Positions 37,524-48,053 of a DNA stretch of 64,000 nt are shown one piece after another (positions within the stretch are counted from its first letter, which is position 1; each line of letters opens with the position of its first letter). Location of the stretch: assembly GCA_947498065.1 (NCBI GenBank), contig CANMIS010000001.1, positions 887,000 to 950,999 of the forward strand, in the 5' to 3' direction. The translations under genes and the position numbers were made by a program. The notes under the pieces were generated by a model. It saw nothing but the letters and a program-made list of their open reading frames with translations. It was not told where the DNA came from and ran no database searches. This DNA is from an uncultured Erythrobacter sp. Its GTDB lineage: Bacteria; Pseudomonadota; Alphaproteobacteria; Sphingomonadales; Sphingomonadaceae.

Positions 37524-38903
37524 ATGAGCAATTCCGACCAGCCGCAATCGGCCGAACCCAAAAAGGTATCGGCCAAACTCGCCAGCGGCTCCATTCCCGG
37601 CCATTTGATATCGCAGACGATGCCGATGGTGATTGGCGTGGCGGCGATCATGTCGATTGGCCTGGTGGATTCATACTTCATTGGTCAGCTGGGCAGCGCA
37701 GAGCTTGCCGCGATTGCTTTCGTCTTCCCCATATCTGTCGCGCTCAGCAGCCTTGGCGTCGGCGTAATGGTCGGGATCAACTCAGTGGTCGCAAGGGCCC
37801 TGGGTGAAGGCAATCATGACAAAGCATTGAGGCGGGCCAATTTTGGTGTGCTGTTCGCGATCGGCACTGGCCTAGCAATTGGGCTGACCCTGTTCGCGAT
37901 CCTCGATCCGCTATTCAAGTTGATGAATGCTCAGGCTGAATTGCTGCCAATCATCAAGATTTATATGCAGCCATTCGCCCTCGGCTTCCCGCTGATCGTG
38001 ATCATAATGGGGCTGAACGGCGTGCTGCGCGGCCAAGGTGAGGCGCGCAAGACCAGCTATGTCTCTGTCACCTATGCGGCGGCCAATTGGGTGCTCGACC
38101 CCATCTTGATCACTGGCGCATTCGGATTCGAGGGCTATGGGATCATCGGCGCGGCCTATGCGACGATCATTGGTTGGGCGATTGGCCTGATGATGGCGCT
38201 CTATCTGCTGTCGCGCACGCAATTGCCGTTTAGTCCCTCGCAACTGCGCGGCGGCGCGAAAATTGAGCCGATGCTGGCGATGCTGCGCGTGGGCGTGCCC
38301 GCGGCGTGTTCAAATGCGATCAACCCGATTGGGCTCTCGATCCTCACCGCGCTGATCGCTGCAGAAGGCCAAGCTGCCGTAGCAGGCTTTGGCGCGGCGG
38401 GCAGATTGCAGAGCTTCGCGGTGGTGCCGCTGCTCGCATTGTCGGGCTCAATCGGTTCGATTGTCGGACAGAATTGGGGCGCGCAGCAATTCGATAGGGC
38501 GCGCGAGGCGGCTCTTTATGCGGGCGGTTTCTGCATAATCTGGGGTCTGACGCTGGCTATCGCCATGGTTTCAGCCGGGGAATGGTTCGCCGATTTCTTC
38601 ACCGAAGACCCGGCGGTGATCGCTGAGTTCGCGCTTTATCTTCAGATTGCCGCCTGGGGCTATGCCGGATTTGGATTGCTGATCGTTGCCAATGGCATTT
38701 TGAACGCGGTCGACAAGGCAAGTTTTGCTCTGTTCCAGTCGGTTGCGCGCGTGTTCCTGATCATGCTGCCGGTGGCATTCGTGCTCCAGGCTGGCTGGGG
38801 CAGTGCCGCCATCTACACCGCCGAACTGGCCGCAAACCTGTTTGGCGCGGTCAGCGCTTGCCTCATCATCACCTTCATTTTGCGCCGCGCACGCACCGGC
38901 TGA
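37524..38903 (+). CDS. MATE-family efflux transporter
   Basis: A 459-residue inner-membrane antiporter of the multidrug and toxic compound extrusion family, with 12 hydrophobic segments in two halves related by pseudo-symmetry (first half about 25-235, second 250-450). The family motif GLNGVLRGQGEARKTSY follows the fifth segment, and its counterpart GSIGSIVGQNWGAQQFDRA is in the second half. It exports cationic or other compounds against Na+ or H+; substrate unknown. Single gene. Confidence 0.9.
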   Translation: MSNSDQPQSAEPKKVSAKLASGSIPGHLISQTMPMVIGVAAIMSIGLVDSYFIGQLGSAELAAIAFVFPISVALSSLGVGVMVGINSVVARALGEGNHDKALRRANFGVLFAIGTGLAIGLTLFAILDPLFKLMNAQAELLPIIKIYMQPFALGFPLIVIIMGLNGVLRGQGEARKTSYVSVTYAAANWVLDPILITGAFGFEGYGIIGAAYATIIGWAIGLMMALYLLSRTQLPFSPSQLRGGAKIEPMLAMLRVGVPAACSNAINPIGLSILTALIAAEGQAAVAGFGAAGRLQSFAVVPLLALSGSIGSIVGQNWGAQQFDRAREAALYAGGFCIIWGLTLAIAMVSAGEWFADFFTEDPAVIAEFALYLQIAAWGYAGFGLLIVANGILNAVDKASFALFQSVARVFLIMLPVAFVLQAGWGSAAIYTAELAANLFGAVSACLIITFILRRARTG

Positions 38904-38935
38904 CACGCACAAAACATCGCTTTGGTGACCGTTCG

Positions 38936-38943
38936 TTAACCAT
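38936..38943. promoter_or_regulatory. CtrA half-site-like TTAACCAT upstream of cheA
   Basis: TTAACCAT matches the alphaproteobacterial CtrA half-site known from Caulobacter. It lies about 45 bases upstream of the cheA start. The same octamer occurs upstream of the S8 peptidase gene. A short motif, so chance is possible. Confidence 0.3.
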
Positions 38944-38988
38944 CGTGGGCCATAGAGACCTCTGGAAACAATTAGGGGCAATGGCGTC

Positions 38989-41421
38989 ATGGATGACCTG
39001 CTGGCGGATTTCGTCGCAGAAACCCGGGAAATGTTGGAGGCTAGCGAAGGCGAGATCATCGCCTGGGAAGCCGATCCAACAGATCGCGCGCGTTTGGATA
39101 CGATTTTTCGGTTCGTGCACACGGTGAAGGGCAATTGCGGCTTCTTCGATTTTCCGCGCTTGGCAAGCTTAAGCCACGCCGCCGAAGACGCCCTGTCCGA
39201 TTGCCGCGCTGGACGGCGCGAAGCCGACAGCGCTCTGGTGAGCGCGGTTCTGGCCGTGATCGACCGGATCGTGGAAATGGTCGACATTATCGAGGCTGGC
39301 GATGAAATCCCTGAAGGCAGCGATGACGCCCTGATCGCCGCATTGGGCGAGAACAGCGATCTTGCCGCAGGCGAGATTGACGGTCTGTCCGACCTTGTTG
39401 GCGCCGTGGAAGAAGTAGCCGCAGCAATCGAAAGCGCAGAAGACGGCGCGGTTGAAGACGCTGCAGAGGGCCAAGAGGCGCCTCGCGCTGTGTCGCAAAA
39501 TGCGGGCGTTCAGCGCTCCATCCGCTTGCCGGTTGACCTGCTCGACCGCGTGATGAGCGGCGTTTCCGACATGGTTCTGGCCCGCAATGATCTGGCTCAC
39601 CGCCTGCGTCAGGCTGGCAACCAGCCAACCATTGATGGCCCGTTTGAGCGCCTAACCACCATTCTTTCCGATGTTCGCGATGCTATCACCCGGATGCGCA
39701 TGCAGCGGATTGAAACGCTTTACACCGCCCTGCCCCGCTTGGTTCGCGATCTGTCGGCTGACCTCGGCAAGCAAGTTCTGATCGATCTGGAAGGCGGCGA
39801 CGTTGAACTCGACCGCGAGATGATCGAGACCGTCCGCGATCCGCTGACGCATATTATCCGCAATGCAATCGATCACGGGATCGAAGAGCCAAGCAGCCGT
39901 CTGTCAAAGGGCAAGCGCGAGATTGGCATCCTGTCGATCTCTGCCCGCCAGTCTGGCAACACGATCTCTATTGTGGTCAGCGATGACGGCGATGGCCTCA
40001 ATGAAGAGCGCATTGCCGCCAAGGCGGTTTCTGTTGGTCTGATCACTGCAGCTGAGCGCGCTTCGATGAGCCGCGACAAAATCCTGCAGCTGGTGTTCGA
40101 GCCCGGTTTCTCAACCGCCGAAACGGTCAGCAATGTCTCAGGCCGCGGCGTTGGCCTTGATGTCGTTCGCGACAATCTGGAGCGCGTCGGAGGCTCAATC
40201 AGCGTCTCTAGCACGCCTGGTGTCGGCTCGATGTTCACCCTTAAGGTGCCATTGACGCTCAGCATCATCGCTGGCCTCACAGTCGAAGTCGGTGACCAGC
40301 GTTTTGCGATCCCGCAAAGCTATATCGAAGAGATCATCGACTCGACCTCGAAATCGCTCGATTTCACGCGCGTTGGTGAGACCGCTCTGATCACCTTCCG
40401 TGGCAACCGTATCCCCTGCCTATCACTGGCAGAAGTACTCGGATTGCCGAGCACCGATATCGCCGAAGGTGAGCACACAATGGTGCTGCTGCGCCTCGCA
40501 AGCGGTGATCTGTTCGCCTTGGCGATTGACCGCATTCACCACCACGGTGACCTTGTGGTCAAACCACTGGCCCCGGCGGTTATGAATTGCGGCGTCTATG
40601 CCGGTTCGACCCTGCTGGATGACGGGCAACCGATCCTGCTGCTCGATGTAACAAACGTCGCGGCAGAACATGGTTTGGTCTCTGATGCGCGCACCCGCGT
40701 GCTTCAGGCAGCCAACCAGCAAGATCAAGACACCGACGAGGCGCTCAGCCGCGCCATGCTGTTCACCGATTACGACGGCCGCAAGCGTGCGGTTCGCCTG
40801 GAATTGGTCCAGCGGATTGAAACCGCCAAGGCGGAAGACATCGACATTTCGCCAGATGGCAAACGCGCCGTTATCGACGGGGTCATCCTGCCGCTGGTCG
40901 GTCTGCCCGAAGGTCAAAAACCAACCGGCAAAATCCGCTTCCTGCGACTGTCGGATGAAACCTGCGAGCTGCTCTATGCGGTGCGCGAGGTCGATGATGC
41001 CATTGAGCTGCAAAACGCGCTCAAGCCGGTTGAAGATGATCCGCTGGTCGAGGCCCTCACTCTGGTCGATGGTCAGACGATTGCGCTCATCGATGGGCAT
41101 GAGATCTTTGCCCGCTATGGCGAACCACCAGAGCTCACCAGCAAGCCAACCTGTCATCTGCCGGACAGTGACTGGGCACGCACAATCCTTGGCCCGCTCG
41201 TCAGCGCCGCCGGCTATGAAGTCGTGAGCGGATCAGACGAGGCAGGCGATATCGCGATTGTTCTCGATGATAGCGAGCCAGACACAAGCTTGACCGAGGG
41301 CGAGTTCATTCGCCTTCGCAGTCAGCCAGATGCAGCCAATAATGATGGCTCAATCTACCGCTATGACCGCGATGGATTGGTCGACGCGCTGCGCCGCGCA
41401 CGCGCAGGAGGCACACGATGA
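38989..41421 (+). CDS. cheA: Chemotaxis histidine kinase CheA
   Basis: An 810-residue cytoplasmic kinase. Domains: HPt (1-110) with phosphorylatable H44 in FRFVHTVKGNCGFF; acidic linker instead of a clear P2 domain; dimerisation helices (about 170-240); HATPase (HIIRNAIDHGIEEP, SDDGDGLNEE, SGRGVGLDVV); CheW-like domain (about 425-560). Unusual C-terminus: a second CheW-like stretch (about 585-700) and a last part (about 715-800) that looks like a degenerate receiver domain. It heads a tight operon with cheW, cheY, cheB and cheR. Its stop overlaps the cheW start (ATGA). No flagellar gene is near, so the output may be other than swimming. Confidence 0.92.
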   Translation: MDDLLADFVAETREMLEASEGEIIAWEADPTDRARLDTIFRFVHTVKGNCGFFDFPRLASLSHAAEDALSDCRAGRREADSALVSAVLAVIDRIVEMVDIIEAGDEIPEGSDDALIAALGENSDLAAGEIDGLSDLVGAVEEVAAAIESAEDGAVEDAAEGQEAPRAVSQNAGVQRSIRLPVDLLDRVMSGVSDMVLARNDLAHRLRQAGNQPTIDGPFERLTTILSDVRDAITRMRMQRIETLYTALPRLVRDLSADLGKQVLIDLEGGDVELDREMIETVRDPLTHIIRNAIDHGIEEPSSRLSKGKREIGILSISARQSGNTISIVVSDDGDGLNEERIAAKAVSVGLITAAERASMSRDKILQLVFEPGFSTAETVSNVSGRGVGLDVVRDNLERVGGSISVSSTPGVGSMFTLKVPLTLSIIAGLTVEVGDQRFAIPQSYIEEIIDSTSKSLDFTRVGETALITFRGNRIPCLSLAEVLGLPSTDIAEGEHTMVLLRLASGDLFALAIDRIHHHGDLVVKPLAPAVMNCGVYAGSTLLDDGQPILLLDVTNVAAEHGLVSDARTRVLQAANQQDQDTDEALSRAMLFTDYDGRKRAVRLELVQRIETAKAEDIDISPDGKRAVIDGVILPLVGLPEGQKPTGKIRFLRLSDETCELLYAVREVDDAIELQNALKPVEDDPLVEALTLVDGQTIALIDGHEIFARYGEPPELTSKPTCHLPDSDWARTILGPLVSAAGYEVVSGSDEAGDIAIVLDDSEPDTSLTEGEFIRLRSQPDAANNDGSIYRYDRDGLVDALRRARAGGTR

Positions 41422-41858
41422 ACGATTTGATGGTTATGGTCGAAATTGCCGGCCGCCGCTGCGCGCTGAACGCGCATGATGTATCCTCTGTGATAGAGCT
41501 TGGTGTGGTCACTCCGGTGCCGCGCACCGCCGATTTTATCGCTGGGATCACCGCCATGCGCAGCCAGTCACTGACCGTGATTGATTGCCGCCGGGCGCTT
41601 GGCTTGGATCCAGACAAATTTCCAACCGACCACCGCGGCGCGGTCGTTACCATCGCCAACCATTCCTACGCGCTGATGGTCGACCGGATCGACGATATTA
41701 ACACCGCCACATCGGAAGTTGAGAATGTCAGCGGCGGGTTCGGACCAGAATGGTCGCGGATCACCACTGGGATGGTCGAAACTTCAACCGGCCCAGCATT
41801 GCTGATTGATCTTGCTCTGCTCATCGCAGGTCCAGAATCTCTCGAAGCTGCGGCTTAA
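41418..41858 (+). CDS. cheW: Chemotaxis coupling protein CheW
   Basis: A 146-residue single CheW domain (SH3-like double barrel) that couples the chemoreceptor to CheA. Landmarks are CALNAHDVSSVIELGVVTPVPRTADFIAGI, followed by RSQSLTVIDCRRALGL and a C-terminal hydrophobic end. It starts within the cheA stop codon and is followed by cheY after about 54 bases. Confidence 0.92.
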   Translation: MNDLMVMVEIAGRRCALNAHDVSSVIELGVVTPVPRTADFIAGITAMRSQSLTVIDCRRALGLDPDKFPTDHRGAVVTIANHSYALMVDRIDDINTATSEVENVSGGFGPEWSRITTGMVETSTGPALLIDLALLIAGPESLEAAA

Positions 41859-41912
41859 GACAAAACTTACGGGTGAAGCGTAAGCAACATCGAAGGAACA
41901 ACAGGGGTCCTT

Positions 41913-42278
41913 ATGAAAACGTGCCTGATAGTTGACGATTCACGAGTAATCCGAAAGGTTTCAAGACATATTCTTGAGACCCTTGGATTCGTCGTGGACG
42001 AGGCAGAAAACGGCCAGATGGGGCTTGATCGCTGTGATGAGCAAATGCCAGATGTGGTGCTGCTCGATTGGAACATGCCGGTTATGACTGGCATTGAATT
42101 CATCACACAGCTGCGCAAGCGCCCGGACGGCGACAAACCAAAGGTGGTATTCTGCACCACCGAAAACGATGTCGCGCACATTCGCGAGGCAATCCAAGCT
42201 GGCGCTGACGAATATGTCATGAAGCCGTTTGATCACGAAACTCTTCAGATCAAACTGCAGCTGGTTGGATTCGCGTGA
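41913..42278 (+). CDS. cheY: Response regulator CheY
   Basis: A 121-residue single receiver domain: acidic pocket in LIVDDS (D8, D9), phospho-acceptor D52 in LLDWNMP, the Thr in FCTTEND and the Lys in VMKPFDH. It has no output domain, so it acts by binding a partner, classically the flagellar motor switch. The gene ends on an overlap with the GTG start of cheB (GTGA). Confidence 0.94.
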   Translation: MKTCLIVDDSRVIRKVSRHILETLGFVVDEAENGQMGLDRCDEQMPDVVLLDWNMPVMTGIEFITQLRKRPDGDKPKVVFCTTENDVAHIREAIQAGADEYVMKPFDHETLQIKLQLVGFA

Positions 42279-43417
42279 GCGCACACTCACCCATATCCAA
42301 ACGCCCTTTGCGCAGGACACCGCCAGGCAATGGCTCTGGCAACGCACCTGTCGAAGTGATGATTGTTGACGATTCGCTGACGGTTCGCACCGTTTTCAAG
42401 CGGATGGTCGAAAGTGACCAGGCGATGTCGATCGTCGGCACTGCGAGCAGCGCTGAACGCGCGATCGCTCAGTTAAAAACGACCCATGCTGATGTGATTT
42501 TGCTCGACCTGGAAATGCCAGGAATGGGCGGGCTTGATGCCCTGCCAGAAATTCTCAAGACCGCCAAAGACACGCAAGTCTTGGTCGTGTCTTCGCTGAC
42601 GCAAGACGGCGCAGAGCACACCATGGCCGCCCTTTCGATGGGCGCAGCCGACACGATGCTCAAACCGCGCCCGGGCGGCTTTAACGATGAATATCGCGAG
42701 CAATTGCTCAGCAAGATCAAAGCGCTAGGCAGCCATGAAGGTGAAAGCACCGACGCAGCGCCTGCCAAAGCTGCTGCTAAGGAGCCCGCGAAACGCAAAG
42801 TTGCGCCCGCGAAAAAGCGCCCGGAGCTGCTCGCTATTGGAGCTTCAACCGGCGGCATTCACGCGCTTAACCTGTTGCTGCGCGATTTGCCGACGACTTT
42901 TGACCTGCCGATCCTGATCACTCAGCATCTGCCAGCGTCCTTCATCCCAGTTTTCGCGCGTCAAATCGAGGTCGCATGCGGCCGCAAGACAATTGTCGCG
43001 GAAGAAGGCACCGTCATCACACCGGGGGAAATTGCTGTCGCACCCGGTCATGGCCACATGACACTGCGCCGCCGCGGCGACCGCTTGGTCACTAAGACAT
43101 CCAGCGCCCCGGCGCGCAGCGGTTGTATGCCGTCTGTCGACCCGATGCTGGAGAGTATTGCGGAAGTCTGCGAAGGTCAGGCTTTGGCTATCATCTTGTC
43201 CGGCATGGGCCGTGACGGTGCGCAAGGCGCTGAGGCCCTTCACAAGAATGGCGGCGTTGTCTTTGCACAAGACGCTGACACCAGCGCTGTTTGGGGAATG
43301 CCGGGTGCCGTTACCAAAGCTGGCCTGACCAGCCTGGTCGGAACGCCGGAAGAACTGCGCGAGGCGATGATCGCTCTTGCTGGCCCAGCGCGCGTGGATG
43401 CTACGGCATGGAAGTGA
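42275..43417 (+). CDS. cheB: Protein-glutamate methylesterase CheB
   Basis: A 380-residue two-domain enzyme. Receiver domain (about 25-150) with phospho-acceptor D78 in LLDLEMPG; Lys/Ala-rich linker (150-183); methylesterase domain with the triad S191 (GASTGG), H218 (TQHLP) and D314 (GMGRDGA). It demethylates and deamidates chemoreceptor glutamates for adaptation. A 25-residue N-terminal extension precedes the receiver. It starts at a GTG overlapping cheY and overlaps cheR by 10 bases. Confidence 0.94.
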   Translation: MSAHSPISKRPLRRTPPGNGSGNAPVEVMIVDDSLTVRTVFKRMVESDQAMSIVGTASSAERAIAQLKTTHADVILLDLEMPGMGGLDALPEILKTAKDTQVLVVSSLTQDGAEHTMAALSMGAADTMLKPRPGGFNDEYREQLLSKIKALGSHEGESTDAAPAKAAAKEPAKRKVAPAKKRPELLAIGASTGGIHALNLLLRDLPTTFDLPILITQHLPASFIPVFARQIEVACGRKTIVAEEGTVITPGEIAVAPGHGHMTLRRRGDRLVTKTSSAPARSGCMPSVDPMLESIAEVCEGQALAIILSGMGRDGAQGAEALHKNGGVVFAQDADTSAVWGMPGAVTKAGLTSLVGTPEELREAMIALAGPARVDATAWK

Positions 43418-44262
43418 GCGAAGCCTCCCACCAGATTATCGCGGACCTTTTGGCCTCGCATACCGGGCAGCACCTGACCGAAAGCCGCAGATGGCGGGTC
43501 GGAACGGCTTTGTCTGGCGTGTTCCGCGAACATGGTATCAGCAATATCGATCAATTGGTCTGCCTGCTGGCGGACCGGGGCCAGGAAAGCCTGGCCCAAA
43601 GCGTGGTCGAGGCGCTGCTCAACAACGAAACCTATTTCTACCGGGACAAGCCGACTTTCGACCAGCTGCCCGAGAGCGTTCTGCCAGAACTGGCGGAAAA
43701 ACGCGCAAGTACCAAGCGACTGTCTATCTGGAGCGCAGGCTGTTCAACCGGGCAGGAAGTCCACTCGATTGCGATGATGTTCGCTGAGCAAGCGGCGCGC
43801 TGGCACGATTGGACCATCGAAATTCTGGGAACAGACATTTCGCACAGCGCCATCGCAACCGCTCGCAGCGGCAGCTACACGCAGTTCGAAGTCCAGCGCG
43901 GCCTCAGCGTCGCACAAATGCTGCGCCATTTTGACGAGACCAGCACCGGCTGGCAGCTTCACGATGACGTACTGGCCTACACCCGCTTCCAACAGCACAA
44001 TGTGCTGAAAGAACCGCCAAGTCGCCAGAGCTTTGACTTGGTCTTGTGCCGCAATGTGCTGCTGTATTTTGATCCGGTTACGCGTCAGGCCGCCTTTGAA
44101 CGCCTGCGCAGCGCGCTATCGCCAGACGGTTTCCTGATGCTTGGCGCGGGTGAAACCGTGGTCGGCCAAACCGATGCCTTTGCGCCTATTTCAGGCCGCG
44201 CGAGCATTTACAGCCCGGTCCACGCAGCACCGCAAGCGGTGCGCATGACCGCAGCGGGCTAA
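43408..44262 (+). CDS. cheR: Chemotaxis methyltransferase CheR
   Basis: A 284-residue SAM-dependent methyltransferase that methylates chemoreceptor glutamates. N-terminal helical domain (1-85), NNETYFYRD, motif I WSAGCSTGQEVHSIAMM, ILGTDISHSAIATARSG and FDLVLCRNVLLYFDP are all family hallmarks. The start MEVSEASHQ is inside the cheB end; the longer open frame belongs to cheB. It closes the cheAWYBR unit; no cheD is seen. Confidence 0.94.
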   Translation: MEVSEASHQIIADLLASHTGQHLTESRRWRVGTALSGVFREHGISNIDQLVCLLADRGQESLAQSVVEALLNNETYFYRDKPTFDQLPESVLPELAEKRASTKRLSIWSAGCSTGQEVHSIAMMFAEQAARWHDWTIEILGTDISHSAIATARSGSYTQFEVQRGLSVAQMLRHFDETSTGWQLHDDVLAYTRFQQHNVLKEPPSRQSFDLVLCRNVLLYFDPVTRQAAFERLRSALSPDGFLMLGAGETVVGQTDAFAPISGRASIYSPVHAAPQAVRMTAAG

Positions 44263-44453
44263 AGCCTCTCAGCATTGATTACCAAGCCGGGTGCACAATT
44301 TCGCATTTTGGCCAAAAATTCGTGAATTCAGATGGGTAAAAGCACGACTTTTCAATGGCTTCGATAAAATGCAATTTACCCTTCTTTAGTTAATTCCCCT
44401 TAGCAACGACATTCGCAAAATAGCGCCGTAGAGCGCAAGACGGGGAATTTTTG

Positions 44454-46016
44454 GTGCTAAAAAAATTGACAACTTTGCGGCTCACGCCGTCTACGATGGT
44501 GATTGCGCCATTCGTAATTTTGTCACTTATCTTTGGCGCAATTTCGCTCATCGTCATCGTCAGCGATGATATCGCGTTCCGCTCTCCCTCCAGCCTTCTG
44601 GTCGCTGGGATCCTCGTTTACGCTGCGACCATCTTCTTGCTCAGCCGCCTTGGCCTCATGCAGGCCCGCGAGCTGGAGGCAATGACCACAACCGACACGC
44701 TTAGCCAGCTGCCAAACCGGCGCGCCCTGCACCAAGACATCGACGATGCGCTACGCACACCGACAGAGGTCGCGGTCGCCATCATCGACTTGGACAGCTT
44801 CAAACAGGTCAACGACCATTTCGGTCATGCTGTCGGCGATCAACTGATCCAGAAATGTTCTGATATCTTGCGGTCCGCCAGCGAACCAGAGGCGCGCTGC
44901 TATCGTTTGAGCGGCGACGAATTTGCAATTCTGATGGTCGGCGAAGTTGCTGGCACCATTCTGGAGGGCATGTCGCGCACAGTTCTGGAGCAATTGGCCA
45001 AACCTTTGGCAATCGGTGACCGCCGCATCCCGGTGGGAGCCAGCATTGGCCTGGCTCGCTGCACCGGTGATGATCCGGTTGAGTCCTCAGAGCTGATGCG
45101 CCGCAGTGATGTGGCGATGTTCATGTCGAAACGCGGCGGTAAAATGCGCTGCACTTGGTTCAATGAGAATTTTGACCGCCGCCGCGAAGCCGTGCGTGAG
45201 CTCGACGAAGGACTGCGCAAAGCGCTTGCCGAGGGCGAGTTTGCGTTGGCCTACCAACCCTTAGTCGATGCCGACAATGGCAAGATCGTAGCGGTGGAAT
45301 CGCTCCTGCGCTGGAACCGTCCAGACGGGGAAAATATCGGCCCGAACGTGTTCATCCCGGTCGCCGAGGAATCCGGCCTGATCAATGCGATCGGCCTTTG
45401 GGTGCTGCGCCAGGCTGTCACTGACGCCTTGCCGTGGGGCGAGATTAAGCTTTCTGTGAACATTTCAGCGGCGCAATTGCGCAACCCTGAATTCCCGATC
45501 CAATTGGGGCAAATTCTTGAGGAAAGCGGCTTCCCGCCGCAGCGCCTCGAGCTTGAAATCACCGAGACCTGCCTCGTGCTCGACCCAATCGTCGCTGAGC
45601 GCACGCTCGATGTCATTCGCGGCTTTGGCGTCAATGTCGCGCTCGATGATTTCGGCACGGGCTATGCGTCGATCGGTTTTCTGCGCCAGTTCCGATTTGA
45701 GAAGCTGAAGCTCGACCGCAGTCTTGTGGTCCAAGCAGGCGATGATGAAGGCAGCCGCGCCATGATGCTCTCTAGCATCGCCGTCGCCCGCGCTCTGAAG
45801 ATGGAAGTGACCGCCGAAGGTGTCGAGACAACAGCGCAAGCTGATTTGGTCCGCACGGCCGGCTGTGATCAGATCCAAGGCTGGCTCTATTTTAAGGCCA
45901 TGCCAGCTGGCGAAATTGCTGGGCTGCTTACTGCTCCTGCCGAAGGTGTTGAAGAGGCAGCCGAATTCAATGATGAGGCTGCAGCGCAAATACCACTGCG
46001 CAAAATTGCACAGTGA
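44454..46016 (+). CDS. Membrane-bound GGDEF-EAL protein
   Basis: A 520-residue inner-membrane protein for c-di-GMP turnover: two N-terminal hydrophobic helices (about 15-37 and 48-66), GGDEF domain (about 78-240) with SGDEF at 153-157 in place of GGDEF, and EAL domain (about 255-500) with ESLLR at 282-286, DDFGTG and the KLDRS segment kept. The phosphodiesterase half looks intact; the cyclase half has one substituted residue in its signature. A GTG start is used, with GGGGAA upstream; a TTG one codon earlier is equally possible. It lies between cheR and the chemoreceptor gene, linking chemosensing to c-di-GMP. Confidence 0.85.
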   Translation: MLKKLTTLRLTPSTMVIAPFVILSLIFGAISLIVIVSDDIAFRSPSSLLVAGILVYAATIFLLSRLGLMQARELEAMTTTDTLSQLPNRRALHQDIDDALRTPTEVAVAIIDLDSFKQVNDHFGHAVGDQLIQKCSDILRSASEPEARCYRLSGDEFAILMVGEVAGTILEGMSRTVLEQLAKPLAIGDRRIPVGASIGLARCTGDDPVESSELMRRSDVAMFMSKRGGKMRCTWFNENFDRRREAVRELDEGLRKALAEGEFALAYQPLVDADNGKIVAVESLLRWNRPDGENIGPNVFIPVAEESGLINAIGLWVLRQAVTDALPWGEIKLSVNISAAQLRNPEFPIQLGQILEESGFPPQRLELEITETCLVLDPIVAERTLDVIRGFGVNVALDDFGTGYASIGFLRQFRFEKLKLDRSLVVQAGDDEGSRAMMLSSIAVARALKMEVTAEGVETTAQADLVRTAGCDQIQGWLYFKAMPAGEIAGLLTAPAEGVEEAAEFNDEAAAQIPLRKIAQ

Positions 46017-46187
46017 TAGTTTAGCTTTACTGTGAAATACTCAAATCAAACTGAGTTTATTCGCTGCAAGGCCAATTCATAAAAACCAGTTACAAATAAT
46101 TTCACCTATGAGTCCTTCAATGAAGGATTTATAAAGGATTTTCGTTCAGGACATTTCCAACGACGACCTGAGGTGGGAATTTCCGAA

Positions 46188-48053
46188 ATGAACATGATGA
46201 CGCAACAGGAAGAGTTTGAGCAGCTCGCCGTCCCTGAATTTGCGCGCAAGATGGAAAAAGAGATCGCAGAAGAAATTGCGAATCTCGATCAATCCACCAA
46301 TCAAACGAACAAAAGCTTCCTCGACCGCATCGAGTGGTTTCGCAATTTGCGGATCGCCGGCAAGATCAAGGCGATCTTCGGCACATTCTTCGCCGTTTGT
46401 TTCGCGATGGCCCTCGTCCTAGGCCTCGGCCTTGGCGAGCTGTGGAATCGCACTCAGGTCAACAATGAGATCAAGGACGGCGTCCTCGCATCAGTCGACC
46501 TACGCGGCACCACCGGAGAGCTGCGCTACAATTCCGTTCGCTATATCTTCGGCGGTGAAGCCATCGCCCTAGAGCGGCAGCGCGACAGCTATGAAGCGGC
46601 TCAAGCGCAGCTTGCGCAAATCAATGGCATCGTCGCCACGCACGTCCCGCAAATGGGCGAGCGGGTGGCCGAAATCCAAACAGATTTGGTCGAATACAAT
46701 GAGACATTCGCTGCGCTGAGCGAGAGCTTGGCGCGCGAAGGCCGCAGCGAGGCATCCGTTGCGCTGTCTTATGAACTGTCGAACAAGGGCGATACTTTGT
46801 TTGCAGATTCCAGAACTTTCGCGATCGATCTCTCCGCCCATGGCGAGCGCATGCGCGAGATCGGCGTCGATTATTTCTTTGCTATGGTTGGGATCGTTGT
46901 TGCGCTCGGCTTTGTAGCCACGCTGATCCTGCTGCTTGGCCTGCGCTATATGTCATATGGCATTGGCGACAGCATTTCAGACATCACAGACGGCATGAAC
47001 CGCCTAGCCAAGGGTGACCCCAATTTCGAGATCCGTGGCCATGCCCGCGGTGATGAAATCGGCGACATGGCGAAATCTTTGGAGCTGTTCAAACGCGCCA
47101 ACCGCCAGATGGAAATTTGGGCTCGCGAACGGGCAAAGCGCGCCGAAGAGCAAATCCAAGAGCAAAAAGAACGCGAGCAAGAGCGCGCCGAGAACGAGAA
47201 GCGCAAGGCGGAAATGCTCAATGAGCTTGCCAAGCAATTCGAACACACCGTGGGCGATGTCGTTCAAGGCGTGGCTGCTGCGTCCAGCCAGTTGCAGGTT
47301 ACCGCGACCAAGATGGCCTCTTCCGCGGAGCAGTCGAGCCAGCGCACCAGCGAAGTCGTGCAAAGCATGAAGGAAGCCAATTCTGGCGCTACTGCAGCAG
47401 CAGCAGCGAGTGACGAGTTTGCCATGTCGATTGGCGAGATCAGCCGCCAGGCGACCTCTTCAAGCGAACTTGCACGCCTGGCAACTGATGCGACCAAAGA
47501 GGCCGACACGACGATTTCTGAGCTCTCAACCTCTGCGGAACAAGTTGGCCAAGTGGTCGAGTTGATCCAGTCGATTGCTCAACGCACCAACCTGCTGGCG
47601 CTGAACGCCTCGATCGAGGCGGCACGCGGCGGCGAGGCAGGTCGCGGCTTTGCCGTTGTTGCCAGCGAAGTTAAAGAATTGGCCATGCAAACCAGCCGCG
47701 CGACTGAAGAGGTCGCAGCGCAGATCAATGCGATGCAGGACACAACAGGTGCCAGCGTCAACGCATTGCGCGCGATTGCTGGTCAGGTCCGCGATCTGGA
47801 AAGCACGGCAATCTCAATCGCCAGCGCGGTCGATCAACAGTCCGTGGCCGGCCAAGACCTGGCCCGCAGCATCGATATGGCCGCACGCGGAACCGATCAG
47901 GTATCGGGCCACATCTCAGACGTGCGCGAATTGTCGCTCTCAACCGGAACCGCTGCCAGCCAAGTGCTGACCAGCGCCACCGACCTTGAGGAACAGGCCG
48001 GCAGTCTGAAAGAGCATGTACAGGCGTTTCTAACCCGCGTTCGCGCCGGTTAA
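46188..48053 (+). CDS. Methyl-accepting chemotaxis protein
   Basis: A 621-residue chemoreceptor. A 60-residue cytoplasmic N-tail comes first, then TM1 (about 67-87), a helical periplasmic domain, TM2 (about 228-250), HAMP (about 250-300), a long charged coiled coil ([13 protein letters not shown] region), and the signalling hairpin with tip [30 protein letters not shown]. No CheR-binding pentapeptide at the C-terminus. The unusually long N-terminal tail before TM1 is notable. Start MNMMTQQEE is preceded by GAGGTGGGAA; a GTG five codons earlier overlaps that site. It probably feeds the adjacent CheA/CheW. Confidence 0.92.
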   Translation: MNMMTQQEEFEQLAVPEFARKMEKEIAEEIANLDQSTNQTNKSFLDRIEWFRNLRIAGKIKAIFGTFFAVCFAMALVLGLGLGELWNRTQVNNEIKDGVLASVDLRGTTGELRYNSVRYIFGGEAIALERQRDSYEAAQAQLAQINGIVATHVPQMGERVAEIQTDLVEYNETFAALSESLAREGRSEASVALSYELSNKGDTLFADSRTFAIDLSAHGERMREIGVDYFFAMVGIVVALGFVATLILLLGLRYMSYGIGDSISDITDGMNRLAKGDPNFEIRGHARGDEIGDMAKSLELFKRANRQMEIWARERAKRAEEQIQEQKEREQERAENEKRKAEMLNELAKQFEHTVGDVVQGVAAASSQLQVTATKMASSAEQSSQRTSEVVQSMKEANSGATAAAAASDEFAMSIGEISRQATSSSELARLATDATKEADTTISELSTSAEQVGQVVELIQSIAQRTNLLALNASIEAARGGEAGRGFAVVASEVKELAMQTSRATEEVAAQINAMQDTTGASVNALRAIAGQVRDLESTAISIASAVDQQSVAGQDLARSIDMAARGTDQVSGHISDVRELSLSTGTAASQVLTSATDLEEQAGSLKEHVQAFLTRVRAG

